Shown here: piece after piece, positions 38,240-50,011 of the stretch | Numbering within the stretch: position 1 is the stretch's first letter | Layout: each line of letters opens with the position of its first letter | Source: Chaunax sp. Z400 | Lineage: Eukaryota; Chordata; Actinopteri; Lophiiformes; Chaunacidae | Assembly: GCA_037577475.1 (NCBI GenBank) | Contig: CM075186.1 | Location: 2,076,001 to 2,140,000, forward strand | Direction: 5' to 3' | Length of the DNA stretch: 64,000 bases | Made by a program: the position numbers and the translations under genes | The notes under the pieces: model-generated | What the model was told of the DNA's origin: nothing | What the model saw: the letters and a program-made list of their open reading frames with translations, nothing else | The model's database searches: none

Positions 38240-39555
38240 TACAAGGTCAAACTCAAAAGGATCAAAAACGAAACAAGTAAAACAAAGTAGAAATGGTCAA
38301 AATAGTAATAAAAAAAAAGCAAAAGATAGAGAGCAAATGGAATAGAAACATGTAGGCCTACTGTACACTTTGCAAAATGGGGCAGAATGACTTGACGGTT
38401 CTGTACATAAAACAAGTTGTAGGTTGATGAGTGCAACATATCAAGTATAGTGCAGAATTGTACAAAATGACTTGAAGGTACGGGGGCAGGAGCTACGTAC
38501 GCACTGTGACTGTTAAGCAATCGGATGGCCTGAGGGGAAAAAGCTTCTCCTCATCCTGTTGGCCCCCAAGGCAGCGGTAACATCTCCCTGAAGGCAGCAG
38601 AGAGAACAGCCTGTTGTTAGGGTGACTGCTCTCTCCAACAATCATCTTGACCTTTTAATCTGCAGTGCTTTTTTGTAAAGGTCCTGCCAAGCCCTCCACC
38701 CTCCTATAAGGGTCCAAGTAGTCCTATTCAGTGCTGCTCCCCATCCAGGAGATAATGCTCCGAGACGGAGCACTCTGTAATGTACAGGTGAAAAAAAATT
38801 CCTTAGCACTCCGAAGGCCCATTTATGTTCTATGATAACGACGCATATGGATACAGTTGGAGCCTTCTCTACGTCTTCTGCGTTCATTTCGTACGGATTT
38901 GGCCACGTTTTCAGAGAGCTTACGGATAAGACGTGACGGACTAAACGGAGCAATACCACCGTGAATGTTTGGGGGCAGCATACCAATAATTCAAGCAAGG
39001 CACAACAAATGTGTACGGACACAACGAACAAGAAAAAGGGGATGTGAAAAAGTCAGAAAACTCTTCGTTCTCAAGTCCCGATGAACCTAATGGCCTCACA
39101 GATCACCACCGATTACATTATTACCTACGCTTGTATTTAACCAACCATCGCCATATCTATTTGCGTTCGTAAACCGAGTATAAATGGGGGGGGGGCTAAA
39201 GTCTCTGAGGCATCTGAGGTGGTAGAGACACTGGTGAGTGTTGATGTGACTGGACTGTGTCAGGTCCTGATTGATGTGGACCCTGCCCACCCTTTCCACC
39301 TGGTTTCCAGTGATGTTGAGTGGGTGATAGTTCCTCTGCTGCCATCAGTTCTCAGTTTTACTGACATTCAGGATGAGGTTGTTATCCTGGCACCAGGGCT
39401 CCAGGTTGGTAAACCTCCATCAGGTAGGCCCTCTAATCATTACTGGAGATCAGGCCCAACAGAGCCGTGTCATCAGCAAACTTGACGATGATATTGGGAT
39501 CTGGAATGGCCACACACTCGTATGTATTTAGTGAATACAGCAGGGGTGACAGACA
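38240..39555 (-). pseudogene. Rex/L2-like LINE fragment interrupted by a MITE
   Basis: Minus-strand LINE. 38240-38510 is 3' UTR; 38510-38818 encodes in reverse the extreme C-terminus ('...LFSLLPSG.RF...', 'FFPQAIRLL'-type text, seen as gcctgaggggaaaaagcttc and gaaggcagcagagagaac). 39188-39555 holds more upstream reverse-transcriptase text, including the 'LNV.KT' and 'DDTALLGLI' regions (cagttttactgacattcagg; gtcatcagcaaacttgacga). The frame has stops and indels. A MITE copy splits it at 38819-39187. Confidence 0.8.
38819..39187 (-). mobile_element. MITE-like element, copy 2, inserted in a LINE
   Basis: 369 bp, reverse complement of the 29000-29474 element. It starts ccatttatgttctatgataa and ends gtttacg..taaaccgagtataaatgg-type text, giving CCATTTAT inverted ends. 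LINE sequence resumes on both sides, so the MITE arrived after the LINE. Confidence 0.75.
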
Positions 39556-41859
39556 CAGGTGAAAACACAACATCCTTGTCAGAAGTAATAATGCAATTAA
39601 AGCCAAAAACTCACAAAATATTCCACCTTAAAGAGGAAGTTTGGCATCTGTAAACCTCTGCATTATGTTTATGGAGTGTAAATGATTCCTTCTGACCAAA
39701 GTTTTGGAATTGGTCAATGGCTGCAATTGATGCAACTTAATCAAAGCGACGCCCACTAGAAGTGATGGTTTTTGCTACTCGCAGGCTGAGATTATTACTC
39801 CAGTTGTCTTTTACAGGTCAGAGGTAGACCTTTTTGTTAAAGAGACGCTCAAGGAGAAATCTTTCTCTGAAGAGGTGAGAGTGTCGAAAATCAGCTAAAT
39901 TCACCCATGACTTTGTGAATAAATTCTTGCTGCACGTTCCTCTCATTAAACTCCTCAGTTTCAACCATCATCCTTCAGCAACAACGGCCCTCTTGCTATA
40001 TTTCAGAACAAGACTTTTGCTTTAGCGAGTCTCCGCTGGAATTAAGGATATAAAAAGTACGAATGCACTTCTTTTATTTCTTACTTTAATTAGTGTCCAC
40101 TCTGTATATGTTTCACATTAGAAATCTGCTGCATATGTCTTAAGATGGTGGAGCATACAGACGCAGTTCTGAATCTCTCTCCCATACTTTATTCCAAGAA
40201 GCTGCAGATTTCATCGTAACTACTTTGAAAATCATGCATGGGTCATTCTTGTTTGTTCTTTCTGTGTCAGTGAGCTTGGAAACAATTAAAAACCTTGGCA
40301 GGACTTGGTTTTACTGCCCCCCCCCCCCTTCAAGCACCTGGTCTTATGTGACTGACGAGATTCATGTTGATATTTTTTATTGCCATGCACCGACTGCTCT
40401 TTGTTATTCATGTTGCCTTAGATTTATTGATTTATTGAGCGCTCAGGTTAAATACCCTGCATGGCTGCCATTCTGAAGGCTTTGAAACTGGCAGGAGCAC
40501 TAAGGTCAGTATACTCTGGCCCAGATTTTTGGTGACTCAGCAGAATCACAAAGGCCTCTCTTATTCACTCCAGTGACTTGCAGTCTTACAGGTGTCCACC
40601 AGATGCTGCAGGCAAGCCTGTACTGTCCCTTGCATGTCATCCAGCAGAAATGTAATATCCACTTTGGAGCAAAGGTTGGAACTGTTTAGGATTAAATGTA
40701 ATTTAGTAGTGCATCATAGACGATATAGGTTGCATTTCGTGCTATTAAGTAGCTTTGATGACGCATCTGTTACGAACAGTGGACTGAGGTGGCGTTATTA
40801 ATGACATGTCTTTCATTCCAATGGTTTGATTGAAGTGTTTTAATCATATTTTTTGGAAGTTAATGGGTCGTTTTCAACCACAACTTTCAAATTTTAGCAT
40901 CAAAAGTAGTGATATTGATATTAAGGCAGAATTAAGAGCGCTTAATTCAGTATGCATGTGAAAACCTCATTGTTCTGACTGTATGTTATGTGTATCATGT
41001 AAACCTGGTAAGAGAGAAGCAGGATGTCTTGAACAGAGCAGCTTCACAGTTAACTGTGAACAAAAAGCGAGCCCCGCCACATGGCATGCTGAGAAGTTTG
41101 TCTGCTTGTGAAAGTGCCTGCCAACATCTAGAGAGGGCTCTGAAAATGAAGTTTGAAAGAAGAAATAAGAACAGAGCTCTCACAGTAGACGACTCGGCCT
41201 TCTCTTAAAGAGAAAGCAAAACATTCCTCCGTCAGCAACGTGGAAGTCGAGTAAAGTACTGTCTAAACATAATGTACGTCAAGTTAGTCGTGGTAGGGCT
41301 GGGCAATTAACCAATCAAAACCAACATTAAGAACCTCTCACCGACTTAATCTGGCTCATGTTGATGTTTCCTCATTCAATTTATACTTTATCCGATGCGC
41401 GTCCTCATTAGCTGTCCTTTAAAAAATAATGACATCATGTTCAGTCACGTGCCTCTGCCCTATCCAACTAATGTTAGTCTGCATTCACTTGAAACAAAGG
41501 TGCATGCGATGGTGCATGGACGACACGAGCGCAAATGGAGCCAACAAATAGGTCTTGGAGAACTTTGCAGACATAAAAAAAGCCTCTAAAATAAATAATC
41601 GTTCATAATCATGAAAGAGGTAAAAGCTTGAAATAATAGTGATGTTGATTTGAAGTCATATCCTCCAGCCAAAAGTCATGGAGAGACTTGAAAAAGTTGG
41701 TGACTGGTAACTGATTTCATTACATTTATCACTATTTGCAGAATCAATTACAGTTTTACTTAATACCCAAAATAACCATAGAGAAAAGTGCTAAAGGTCT
41801 CTGCGGCTAACCTAGCCCGTCATGCTGCACCCCTCCGAAAAGTTTTGTGGAAGTGAGTT
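39556..41859. other. No gene seen
   Basis: Unique sequence with a C run at 40316-40328. 41291-41310 (gtagggctgggcaattaacc) is the start phrase of another fish repeat, but too short to delimit. Confidence 0.4.
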
Positions 41860-42000
41860 CCGTAATTTTTGTGTAATTACAGATGAACACCCGATCTCGC
41901 AGTCTTAAAGATTCTTTCCTGGCCCATCCTTCCACTGAGTTTTGTGGAAATCTGTTCAGTAGTTTTACCGTAATCCTGCTAATAAATCCAACCGACCAAC
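41860..42000 (-). repeat. 'aaaaactactg / tggaaggatgg' dispersed repeat, reverse
   Basis: catccttccactgagttttg, tctgttcagtagttttaccg and taatcctgctaataaatcc are the reverse complement of the family at 25210. Confidence 0.65.
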
Positions 42001-43639
42001 CAGTCGTTTAGGAGAATGCAACAACTCTGTCTTTGCAGTGAAGCTTGAGGGAATGTTTTGTGGGTGAGTAGATATATGATTGGATTTTCATTTAAATTAA
42101 TTTAAAGTGCAGTTTTTACGCTTTTTGGTTTTGAGCTCAGGCCTGTAGTGCTGTGTTTTCCAGGCATTGGCGAGCAGAGGACCGTTGCGGTGGCGGTCAG
42201 CTTTGTTGCAGCCGAGGTTCGGCTGAACAGTGGCAGGCAGCCTGGAGGGTCCTGAGCCTTCCCAGCTCCGTGTTTGGCTCTCACACATTGTGCCATTCAG
42301 AGCCCAGACCATATATTCACCGTGGTGTGAGCAGCCCTCCATTGTGAGAGTGAGTCGGTCTGAAAAGCCTTGAGGATTTTTTTGGGATTTGAGTAAGTCT
42401 GTGCTATTCGCGTTTGTTCCAGTCTTGAAAATTTTACAGGTCAATTGAGACGGATATCAAACATGACAAAGAGTTTTCCTCTTCATCGCCACCTTCATCA
42501 TCCTGTCGTGTTTGTTTTCAGTCTCTTGATTAAGTGAAGAGCAGTTTATCAGAAGTCTCTGTGAGAAACTGTCTAATCGAACAAATCCAGGAGATGGATC
42601 ATGAAGACATGATCATGCATTGTTTTCACTGAGTAAGGCTTAAGTCTTTAAATGAAAGACAGATCTTTAAGGCACTGGTTTGGCATTAAATCAGAAATTA
42701 TTTTTGAAAAAGGATAATATAAGTATGCCTCTATATTTCTGTTTGTTGGCTCGGGACAGTCTACCTTTGTTAGCAGGAGACAAGGGTAGTGTCAGCCTTT
42801 CATTCCTGGTCTCCTGGCAGTCAGATGATCCAGGCTGTGACTAGTCAGAGCCAGCAAACTCCAAAAAAACCAACATATTTAATGATTTTAATTAGCCCAA
42901 ACCTGCCATGTTGGGCTCGCCACCAGCTTTGCTTTCTAATCTGTGTGTGTGATGGAAAGAGCTGGGAGAGACGTTCGTGAGTCTTAAGATAAGCAACCAA
43001 TCCTAGTCTCAGGTCGTAAAGATGAAATCTCTCTGTAATGGTTGACGTAACCTCCTCCAACTCTCATTGGTGGAGGACATCAGATCTCCGTCTCAGCTCA
43101 GTCCTCGTGTATCAGCAGCAAATGTAAAGGCTGGACATGACTGCGAGTGTCCATCTGTGCACTAGTGAACGGGGCCATAACCATTTGGTGCTCTGGCAGG
43201 ATAGGAATCGGTGTCCCGCTCAGCGGGAGGAGGATGTGACGTCTTCACAGCAGACGGGGTGTCAGTGGGAGTCGCCTCCCTCTCGGGGGGAAAGGTGGCA
43301 CCAGGATGGAAGAGATGCCTTCAGCATTTAGCTGACTGGATTATCTAGTGATTGATAGATTACAGCCATACAGACACCAGAGTCAGAGATGCTGGTGCAG
43401 CAGACGGGGGATGAGGGAGCACATCTGAAGCTCAACTTGACATTGGGTGTAATTTTCTTTCACCTTGATCATAATTTTCAGCGGCTTGTGGTTTGCTTGT
43501 TTAACCTGTTAGCCATAATAGTCGGGATTAAAATGTAGGTTAAGATTTCTGGAGCCGATAATCTCTAATTAGTGTCAGATAAGTTTTGTCCAAACACTTT
43601 TAACGCTGTATTTAGCAAACCATGCTTTAGCATGCTAGT
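42001..43639. other. No gene seen
   Basis: Unique sequence; 42120-42350 and 43130-43330 are GC-richer without exon support. Confidence 0.4.
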
Positions 43640-44720
43640 TAAAGCAAACAATGCAATGAAGACTTTTTCACGCAGAGATCGTACAACAGCGCCGCGAGGA
43701 GGCCGCTTCTCTACAACGCCTTTATTTGTTTACACCGAGCGAGATAAGGGGCGGAGCCACGCCGCTCCCATGTGTGATTTTTAATTAGCGTGCCAGCATT
43801 CCGCGAGCAAAGGAAGCGTGACGTTTAACAGCAGGGTCGGGGTTTATTTACCCTCTCTTCCCAATTTGAAGACATTTTCGGTTGTTTTTCTTCTTCTTTG
43901 AATTAGCTGCTAACGGCTACTACCTGCTTTCTAAAACGTCAGCGGCCTTTCCACCTCGTGTTCACGTAGATGTGCGATTCGGTGCCGTTGCCCCCCCCCC
44001 GCCCCATACGCCTTCATTGCGTTCACACAGAACGCCGGGGCGGGATAGGCTGTGTGAAAGGGGCTTTGACACCGGTCTGTTGGCTCTCTGTGATCCCACT
44101 ATGGGGTTATCGGTATCCTCTCAGGAAGCCTCGTGGCTCCTCCTCCCAACCTGGCTGGACCAGGACGGCTTGGTTCTCCTTGTCCGTGCCCCCTCCCCCC
44201 ACCAGACACAGTGATGGCACTCAGTGCCAGAGACACCCCTCCCTTCACCAACACTCTTCTCCCCTCTCCTCCCTCCCTTCCCTCTCCGCCGCAGGCAGAC
44301 CCAGGCATGGGATCTCCATCTGTGCACAAAGGAGCCTCCTCTATCTGCATACGCTGCACATAAAAGGGCCTTTTGTCATGAGCTCTGCACACATGACCGT
44401 CCGCCTTTCACCCCGCTGGAAAAAAAGATCACTCTCTCCAGCAATCCGACCCCACCCCCAACACCAGACTCAATCCCGTCCACCCCCCCCACCCTGCCAG
44501 ATTTTCGTCTATAGAGAGAAAGAGAGAGAGAGGGAGCGAGAGAGATCTGCTCTGAACTGGAGAGGAGAGACGGCCGTCGGATGGGGCTGCCTCCATCACC
44601 GCTTCTTTTTTCATTTCCCGTTTTCTTTTTTTTTTTGCGTCTGCCTTCTCTTTCTCTCTTTCTCTCTTTCTCCCGGTGTCCTTGTGTGCACTCAGTGTGA
44701 GGCATCGACCCGTTATAGCA
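43640..44720. promoter_or_regulatory. GC/CT-rich island, candidate promoter or enhancer
   Basis: Raised CpG content in 43670-43820 (cagcgccgcgaggaggccgc, aaggggcggagccacgccgc with a GC-box) and in 43970-44060, then a long pyrimidine-rich stretch and a GA/CT block (44510-44545, 44650-44675). The region is free of recognised transposons. It lies on the same side as the downstream exon candidates and could be an alternative promoter of the same gene. No confident donor site was found. Confidence 0.35.
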
Positions 44721-47150
44721 TCTGCCGCGCTGAAATATGAATGTGCTCTCATTTTTACTGTCTCCCTTTCTTCAGTGTCTGACATTTAAGGGGCATTAGT
44801 GGTTGGTTCTGTGCCAGGTTATCAGCCCCCCCTTCACCCCAATTACAGAGGCACAGGCTCAACTGACAGCAGTCCGAGACCTGATGCTTTTCCTCTCCCT
44901 CTCTTTTTGGTGCCTCTTGCCTTTTTAACCCCTCAGCCTGATGCTGCTTTTCAGAGCTGGAGATGACGATAAAAGGTTGTCCATGCATATGAGAACCATA
45001 TCAAGATGAGCACTCATATAGGCTGCATTCCATTTCGGCTACTACAGATGACCGATATTGGTGTGTGTGTGTGTGTGTGGGGGGGGGGGGGGTATTTAGT
45101 CAGGGTGGGGGACATAGCAAAGGCACAGGCAGGCTAACACACACAGTCAAGTGCATGTGTGCTGCCCCAGAAAACGCTTTCCTCAGCGTTTCCTTTGAAA
45201 TGCACACGGCCCTGATGCCTTGCTCGCAGCCAAACGAGTGTGGATTTTGGAAAGCCCAGTTGCTCATCTTGCTGTCGCTGCACACAGGCCTGTGGCGGAG
45301 CGGAAGGATAAGATTGACTTCTCCCTCCACCGCCATGTCCTCTGCATGACCCCCCCCCCCTTCCACTCTGAGTCGGAGTGAGAGGTCAGCGCTGGTTTCC
45401 CACGTGCTGTCCACACCTTAAAACCTGATGATGATGATGATGATTACACACCATCTAGTGAGCACAGTTTAGCATGAGGAGGGCATATCATTTACACACA
45501 CAGGGCCTCAGAAAGTCCTAATTTAGCACCAATTAACCACCCTGTAAGCTCGTCTATAGCCATAATAATGAAGAGCGAGGCTGCATGAGAAATAATGATG
45601 ATTATAACAGTAATCATAACAACACAAATTATTTTTTTACCACGCATGAAATGCAAATGGCTTTATATGAAAACCAGGCAACCTAAAATATTTACCATAA
45701 CAGAGACAATTTGAAATAATTAGATCATTTAATTGTACACAGTAGCCTGATTTATCTAAGAGGGGAAAATGTGCACGAGGCACACATACCAGTCAGGTTT
45801 CAGCACACGAATGCATGAAAAGCAGCTGTCTATAGCCTAAAGCTGCAGGTTTTACAGAGCACCCCTTAATGTGCATGTCTTCTAATGGCCAAGCTCTTCA
45901 AGCACCTTTACCTCCTCCTGTGAAAGGCACAAGCACAACTAGTGACTGTCTCTGTGCCATAAAATAAACAGGCAAACAACCTCCACGTACTCTATAAAGT
46001 TCATGTTCACAGCAATCAGGTGGGATACAAAAATCGAAATAAAACGTAAATTTATCTAAATAACAAATATGTGCATTGTACAGTTTTAGACGCACATAAT
46101 GTCTGCAGCAATTTTTTTTTTAATATATAAAAATATTAGAGAGCATTAATTTGCTGATTTGGGTGTTGGATGTGCATCCATGCATGTATCTCATCATAGA
46201 ACGTGGTTGATTGACTCAGAGACCAGGAGGAGGAAGATGCTCATGAAAGCGTGTTTAGGTGCGTGTTGTGGACTTCTCAGCAAGGATGCTATAGAGAGAG
46301 CGTGTAAGACAACAAAACAACACGCTTAAAGTGTTTGTGGAGGCAGCGAAGCACTCGGAGCGTATGGCTCGGCTGCTGGACTCCCCTGACGTGCCCCCCC
46401 ACCCACCCCTCAAATGCCAGGCCCTGTGCTCTCCTGGCTTAGTGCTGAGGGAGAATAAAACAAGATGGCCAAGGCTGTTTAAAGTATAGCAGCCCGCAGA
46501 GGCAACGCTGCACAGGGAGAGTTCAGGTATGTAGAGGCCTGGCAAGAGGCTAAAGGAGAGTTTTTATGATTACGCGTCACTGACTTTGGAGAATTTCTCC
46601 CAGTTTATCAGATCAGTGTTTTTACAGTGCAGTTTAGGAAACATTACCAATGACCTGTCTGTTAATTAAACAAGGTTAAAATTACATTAAAACATCTCAT
46701 AATTACAAAATTAATAAATAATAACTCTGTTCTAAGGAGTTCTTACCTAAATATGGAGTTTTTTTTACTGAAATATTTGTCATATAGTCTCAACTGAAAA
46801 TGTAGATCTTTAGACTTTTACAGTATGGTTATACTGTATCACCATGTTGTTTCATTTTGCTATAAAAGCCTTTATGTAATTGATAATAATATTTAATTTA
46901 AAAGATTTGCATTGGTTGTCAGGAAATTCCACCTTTCTGGCTCAAAAGTGCGAAAAAATTATATTGTTTTTTCTGATCTGTCTGTTTAAAATTAGATGAG
47001 CTAAATCTAAAAGGTTGCATTTGCTCTCCGTGCATCATCATCCTCATCATCATCATCATCATCATGAGCATTTTAACACCAGCATTGATGCCAGCGTCTG
47101 ATTTCGTGCCGAAGCTGCCCGAGTTTGCTGCCCTGAGAAAGCTGCCCTGA
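44721..47150. other. No gene seen; GT/G tract at 45061-45092
   Basis: A GT run passes directly into a 13-G run at 45061-45092. 45420-45445 has GAT units. 45540-45630 contains several TAAT/ATTA cores in unique sequence. 46360-46550 is GC-richer. Confidence 0.4.
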
Positions 47151-47334
47151 TCCGGGACAAATGTTTTAGCTGCTGAAGGGCTGCCAGAAGTTAGTTACAG
47201 TTAAGGCGCGTCCCTCTTCGGAGACGTCGCTCACTCTGATATTGAATAGGTCCATAATTTCCAGCTTGATCCCAGGAGGAACTCTTCCTCGCTCTCCTCC
47301 TCTTCGTCTTTTACAGTCCTGTGAGAAACAGAAG
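47151..47334 (+). promoter_or_regulatory. Candidate 5' exon region ending at a strong donor
   Basis: A GC-richer block (aaggcgcgtccctcttcgga) leads to gaag|gtgagt with the donor at 47335. An acceptor-like ctcctcttcgtcttttacag ends at 47315, so the sequence could instead hold a 19-bp micro-exon (47316-47334). No ATG frame is evident, so it would be untranslated. Confidence 0.3.
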
Positions 47335-47340
47335 GTGAGT

Positions 47341-48889
47341 TAATTCCTGCCTCCTTCATCCACATGACTTTTCTTCAAATGTAGTTTCTTTAGAATAAAT
47401 TATTTAAAGCCCGTTTCAAACTTTAGATTTATTTTGATGTGTTTTTGTTAAATATGAGGGCAGCTGATCAGAAGCTAAGAAGAGTCAGATATTTTTTAAC
47501 ATTTCAGGACCGAATCAAATGAAATAATTCATGCATTTTATAAGCAATGAAGACATTTCAAAATATGTCAGGGTTTTAAAATGTTCCTTGAGGAAAAATA
47601 AATCATTTAATATTATTAATAATTATCATAACAAACTGCATGAATTAAAATCAAATTCAGAATCCTAATTGTTATATTATAAGAGATGCATGCAATTTAT
47701 CTTTCAAAATTGAACAAGTGTGTCTGTAGTTTTTTTCTTGTATTCATAAACTTTAAAAACTTAATATCTGCACCAGTTTTCCACAAATTCTAAGGTGTGT
47801 CTCATAGAAACAGCTTTATTACAATAAAATGTTTTTGGCCATGTGTGTCCAACAATGTAAATATCTATATATATATTTTTTGAAAAGCAAATCAGATAAT
47901 AAAAAAATGATCAATTATTCTATTAAACCCATATATTTCTTATGTTATTATTTATTTGCCAAATTAAATTCAGCATCTGAGACATTTCTGCTTTTAAATT
48001 AAAAAAAATAAATATGTACTAAATTACAATTTACAATAAAGCTAAAACATAAAGGTAAAAAAGAGCTAATTATTTTAGTTATGAATTAAAACTCAAACTT
48101 TTTTCCCTTCTCACAAATTATAATATCTTTTTTTTTAATGATCACACATTTGAGGTCAGAACTCAGTGAGAGAGTCGACTCTTTGTTGTCTTTAAACCAA
48201 AAGCAAATTGAACATATTTTATAAGAAACTTTTATTTTTTATTAAAACATAGATGATGTGTTTTGTTTTGCAGCCATTAAATCATTTATTTTTAAATAAG
48301 TGCTCATTTTAATTTCTGCGTGTTTCACGTGTCAAAAACAACTGAACTTTTTACAGCAAACATGAACTTGACCTTTTTGGAAAGCCGTGTTATTTCCTTC
48401 TGGCTGAAATCAGTTTTATATTATGGGAGAGGACTGATCTGATGCTGAGCAGCAGTTAGAAGACAGAGACCGTCTGATTTTGGACCCGCAGGCTTCGGTT
48501 TGCTCGGCTCAACGTTTCACTTTCATAAAGAAATGAGTTTTCGGAAAGACGGATCCCTTCCTTGCCTTTTCTCGTCGTTTCTCACGTGATCATCTGGAAC
48601 GTCGACGCTGCGCATGACGTGTGTCCTCCATTTTGTGATGGAGAACTTTACTGCAAGTGCTCCCATTTTATTGTATACTGGGGCAGAGCGTGTGATTTTA
48701 AAGTCGTACAATTAATTAGAGGTTATAATTGTTGGAAATGTCTCTCAGATTATTTTCAGACACAGGATGCAGAGCCTGTTCATTAAAGTCCTTCATTTTT
48801 TTTTAATAATGCATATTATAATATTCTGTCATTTATTTTTCGAGCTGTGCCGCACCTTCAGCATGATGCTCATCATTTATCTTTTGTGT
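47341..48889. other. No gene seen; very AT-rich
   Basis: AT-rich until about 48400. 48480-48680 is GC-richer with tctcacgtgatcatctgg (E-box) and gctgcgcatgacgtgtg (CRE-like) motifs, which may be regulatory. Confidence 0.35.
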
Positions 48890-49200
48890 TGAGGAGAGGA
48901 GGCGGTGCTCATGCCGGCCGCCGTAGGTGACTGGTGGGGGTCAAAGGCCAGGCTGTGATAATAAGACGTGATGTTCTGCCCTGGGACCTCCGTCCCATGA
49001 GGGATAACCCCCCTAATCGTCGTTAGTTAATGTGTTGGTAATCTTTACCTTTTTAAAGCAAACAGCAGCCGACCCGCTCAATGGGCCCGCTCGGCCTGCC
49101 GTGTAACGCTTTTGACCTCGGGGTCGTGGCCTTTGTTCCTCACTCGATGGGGAGTGACCTCAGAGGTCTCGGGTGTAATGGAGAAGTTGTTTAGACACGT
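48890..49200. promoter_or_regulatory. Candidate enhancer with nuclear-receptor-type half-sites
   Basis: GC-rich unique block between AT-rich flanks. gggtcaaaggcca (48938-48950) fits a DR1 element (HNF4/COUP-TF/RXR type), and tgacct or related half-sites recur near 49113, 49122 and 49155-49168. taatcgtcgttagttaatg near 49013 adds homeodomain-type cores. Confidence 0.35.
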
Positions 49201-49603
49201 GCGGGGCTTAAGGAAGACCACCTCACAGACGCTGCTCCTGCTCCCATGGAGAGCATGAAGTCCTCCCCCCTCGTAGAGAAGGGATGCATCTGTGGGCAGC
49301 TTTCAGCCCCTAGAATAAAAAGTCCATTAGAATAAACGTGTGTTTTTTTTAGTTTTTTTTATGTGCCACATATCGTGTTGATGTAGTTAGTGGTGGTTGC
49401 TGACCAAGCACAGAGGCAGCCCACTCTCACCCCCCACCCCCCAAACCTCCTAATGCTTCCTTGATGTTTGCAAAGTGCAAATATTGGTAATCTTTGCAGA
49501 TCTTCAGCCCACTGGAATTTTCATATTCCTGCAGCCGGAGAGAGAAATGTGTAGGAAAATATTTCTAATGTGTCTTCGTCCTCCTCTCTCATCTGAACGT
49601 TGT

Positions 49604-49785
49604 TATATATATATATGTATATATATGTGTATATATATGTGTATATATATGTATATATATGTGTATATATATGTATATATATATGTATATATACGTATAT
49701 ATATGTGTATATGTATATATATGTATATATATGTATATATATATATACATATATATACATATACATGTGTATATGTATATATATG

Positions 49786-49819
<34 letters not shown>

Positions 49820-49915
49820 CATATATATACATATACATGTGTATATGTATATATGTATATATGTATATGTATATATACGTATATATATATACATATATAT
49901 ATATACATATATATG

Positions 49916-50009
<94 letters not shown>

Positions 50010-50011
50010 TA
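49604..50011. repeat. TATATG/TATA tract with nested 50-bp duplicates
   Basis: 408 bp of alternating purine-pyrimidine sequence built of TA, TATATG and TGTATA steps. 49731-49780 and 49803-49852 are identical over 50 bp. All long Tyr/Ile frames here are repeat translations. Confidence 0.97.

Noticed and set aside
43970..44740. 256-codon + frame in the GC-rich island
   Set aside because: Low-complexity Pro/Ser/Arg/Glu composition from C-rich and GA/CT tracts; several overlapping frames on both strands are also open, as expected for GC-rich sequence with few stops.
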